Source of the DNA: UBA1724 sp963632245
GTDB taxonomy: Bacteria; Verrucomicrobiota; Lentisphaeria; Oligosphaerales; Oligosphaeraceae
Reading direction: 5' to 3'
DNA length: 5,483 nucleotides
Assembly (NCBI GenBank): GCA_963632245.1
Contig: CAVGTF010000133.1
Location: forward strand, 1 to 5,483
The notes under the pieces were generated by a model. That model was not told the origin of the DNA. It ran no database searches and saw nothing but the letters and a program-made list of their open reading frames with translations. The translations under genes and the position numbers were made by a program. Shown one piece after another: positions 4,468 to 5,483 of the stretch (its first letter is position 1; every line of letters starts with the position of its first letter).

Positions 4468-5247
4468 TTGGCTTCTGCAAGCGACCATTCGATTGCCGCC
4501 GCCCTGCTGGTCTTCAATGCGGGAAATACCCGCGTGGCGGTGGGACACGGCATTCCCGGAACGCCGGAGTTCCGTCAGGAGTTCCTGCCCACGGAGGACT
4601 TCCTGGCGCGCTGGACGCCGCCCCCCGAGGAGAGTCCCTGGCGCGGCGTGGGCGCTTGCGTGGTCCCCGCAATTCGCGATGGCCTCCGCAGGCTCTGTCC
4701 CGGACGCATCCACTGGATTAGCCCCGCGGACTACCCCGAAATCGATCTCTGCGGCTACCCCGGCGAGCGGCTGGGCGCCGACCGTCTGGCGAATATCGCC
4801 GCCGCACACCATCTCTCTCCCGGTCGACCCGTCATGGTCCTGGATTGCGGCACCGCACTGAATTCCGTGTGCGTGAGTGCTGATGGACGCTTCTTGGGCG
4901 GAGTGATTCTTCCTGGGCGGGAGACCGCGCTGCGCTCGCTTTCCCGGAATACCGCGCAGTTGCCCGAATTCGCGGTGACCGCGCCCCACGAGCTCAATCC
5001 CCTGGGGCGCTCCACCGAGGAGGGCATTCGGAATGGCGTGGACCTGGGAATCCTGGGCGCCGCAGAACGCATTGTCCGCGCCACCCGCGCACGCGCCGAT
5101 ATGGCGGAGTGCCGTGTGTGGTTCACCGGCGGCGACGCGCCCTTCTTCGTGAAATATCTCCCCCAGGAACTGAGGGTCGAACAGGCACCCGTGCCGCTGA
5201 CGCTCCTGGGGATCTATTTGGCGAGTCAGCGAAGACTGATTCGCTGA
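4468..5247 (+). CDS. coaX: Type III pantothenate kinase (CoaX)
   Basis: This 259-residue protein would phosphorylate pantothenate with ATP, the first step of coenzyme A synthesis in the cytosol. It belongs to the ASKHA (actin-like ATPase) fold. Motifs in order: NAGNTR (17-22), the phosphate-binding motif; GADRLANIAAAH (103-114), with the likely catalytic Asp105; DCGTA (126-130); GGVILPG (144-150); TAQLP (162-166 region); GRSTEEGIRNG (180-190); TGGDA (220-224). The first motif normally reads DxGNT; here Asp is Asn17, a notable change at a metal-binding position. The residues after DCGTA are LNS rather than the usual TT. All other marks fit, so it is either active with a variant site or weakened. 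The start is TTG at 4468, 4 nt after the previous stop, supporting cotranslation with the YhcH-like gene; the N-terminus is about 11 residues longer than usual. Type III enzymes are generally not inhibited by CoA. Confidence 0.92.
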   Translation: MASASDHSIAAALLVFNAGNTRVAVGHGIPGTPEFRQEFLPTEDFLARWTPPPEESPWRGVGACVVPAIRDGLRRLCPGRIHWISPADYPEIDLCGYPGERLGADRLANIAAAHHLSPGRPVMVLDCGTALNSVCVSADGRFLGGVILPGRETALRSLSRNTAQLPEFAVTAPHELNPLGRSTEEGIRNGVDLGILGAAERIVRATRARADMAECRVWFTGGDAPFFVKYLPQELRVEQAPVPLTLLGIYLASQRRLIR

Positions 5248-5260
5248 AAAAGGAGGAAGG

Positions 5261-5282
5261 AGCGCGCCCAAATTGGCGCGCT
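5261..5282. terminator. Perfect 8-bp hairpin after coaX
   Basis: AGCGCGCC (5261-5268) pairs with GGCGCGCT (5275-5282) around CAAATT, 13 nt after the coaX stop. There is no T tract on the plus strand. On the minus strand a CT-rich stretch ending in five T (complement of 5247-5251) follows at some distance. It may end the operon with help from other factors or stabilise the mRNA end; true intrinsic termination is unproven. Confidence 0.5.
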
Positions 5283-5285
5283 AAA

Positions 5286-5350
5286 TGTCGCCGGTAGGCG
5301 GAAGAAACTAGGCGGGGGGACGGGGGCGGCAACCCGATCTCCTTTGGTTG
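5286..5350 (-). repeat. Inverted copy of the composite repeat
   Basis: Read on the minus strand, this resembles the segment about 890-963 of copy 2. CCCGATCTCCTTTGG (5333-5347) matches the reverse complement of 890-904 at 14 of 15 bases. The GC-run and CTAGGCGG part follow in the right order, and TCGCCGGTAGGCGGAAGAA (5288-5306) is identical to 564-582. It starts within 10 nt of the coaX hairpin, so the repeat family abuts the gene block on this side too. Confidence 0.7.
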
Positions 5351-5439
5351 TGCTCCGGCTAGGGAAGTGCAGTTATTGGGGATATGCCGGTTTCGGCGTC
5401 AAGGGGCCCGTTTTGCTGGTGCATTTACCCATGGAACGC

Positions 5440-5483
5440 CTCTTGAAAGGGGAAGGATATCCAAAGGACTGGGGGCAAGCCCC
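5440..5483 (+). repeat. Start of a further plus-orientation repeat copy, cut by the window end
   Basis: GGGGAAG followed by a self-complementary GGATATCC (5455-5462), CCAAAGGA (5461-5468) and GGGGG...CCCC (5471-5483) matches the order in copy 1 (GGGGAAG, GGAG/CTCC stem, CCAAAGGA, GGGGC/GCCCC stem at 152-199). It is divergent, and lacks the GGT after AAAGGA. It continues beyond the window. Between it and the inverted copy, 5351-5439 shows only a small GCCG(GTTT)CGGC hairpin at 5386-5397. Confidence 0.6.

Noticed and set aside
1..5483. Insertion sequence or transposase, tRNA, rRNA
   Set aside because: No transposase motif, no terminal inverted repeats with target duplication, and no tRNA cloverleaf or rRNA signature was seen.

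Overview
The window looks like a chromosomal segment from a GC-rich bacterium with a Gram-negative-type envelope. It holds five plus-strand genes (about 1150-5247), flanked on both sides by repeat-rich, non-coding DNA. Taxonomy is uncertain. The gene mix (a SorE/YggP-like dehydrogenase, a YhcH-type protein, a type III pantothenate kinase and a small lipoprotein), together with the intergenic repeats, makes me think of the PVC group (Lentisphaerae/Verrucomicrobia/Kiritimatiellae), but this is only an impression. No gene here fixes the lineage.

Layout. Positions 1-1140 carry no convincing gene. They are a mosaic of diverged repeat units: a perfect 67-bp direct repeat (1-67 and 709-775), each copy followed by a related block of about 210-260 bp; a partial third copy (318-432); and an inverted fragment (551-600). 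The units contain several short hairpins, including terminator-like stems. Next come a two-TM membrane-anchored protein of unknown function (1151-1963), a structured 3' region with a very clear intrinsic terminator (2080-2118), a 76-residue lipoprotein (2284-2514), a probable terminator, a zinc-type sugar-phosphate/polyol dehydrogenase (2606-3871), a 139-nt gap with a long imperfect hairpin, a YhcH/NanQ/EbgC-family protein (4011-4463), and a CoaX-type pantothenate kinase (4468-5247) that begins with TTG only 4 nt after the previous stop. The last 236 nt return to the repeat family, first inverted (5286-5350) and then in the original orientation (5440-5483).

How the genes fit together. The first two genes look like separate transcription units, each followed by a terminator. 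The dehydrogenase and the YhcH-like protein suggest handling of a sugar or sugar phosphate: one an NAD-type reductase, the other a cupin-like enzyme that may act on sugar anomers. The yhcH and coaX genes are probably cotranscribed and translationally coupled. The most unusual points are the repeat family surrounding the gene block, in which a hairpin changes its bases but keeps its pairing; the pantothenate kinase with Asn in place of the usual N-terminal Asp of the phosphate-binding motif; and the unrecognised membrane protein with very biased codon use. I did not find a defence island, CRISPR array, transposase, tRNA or rRNA.
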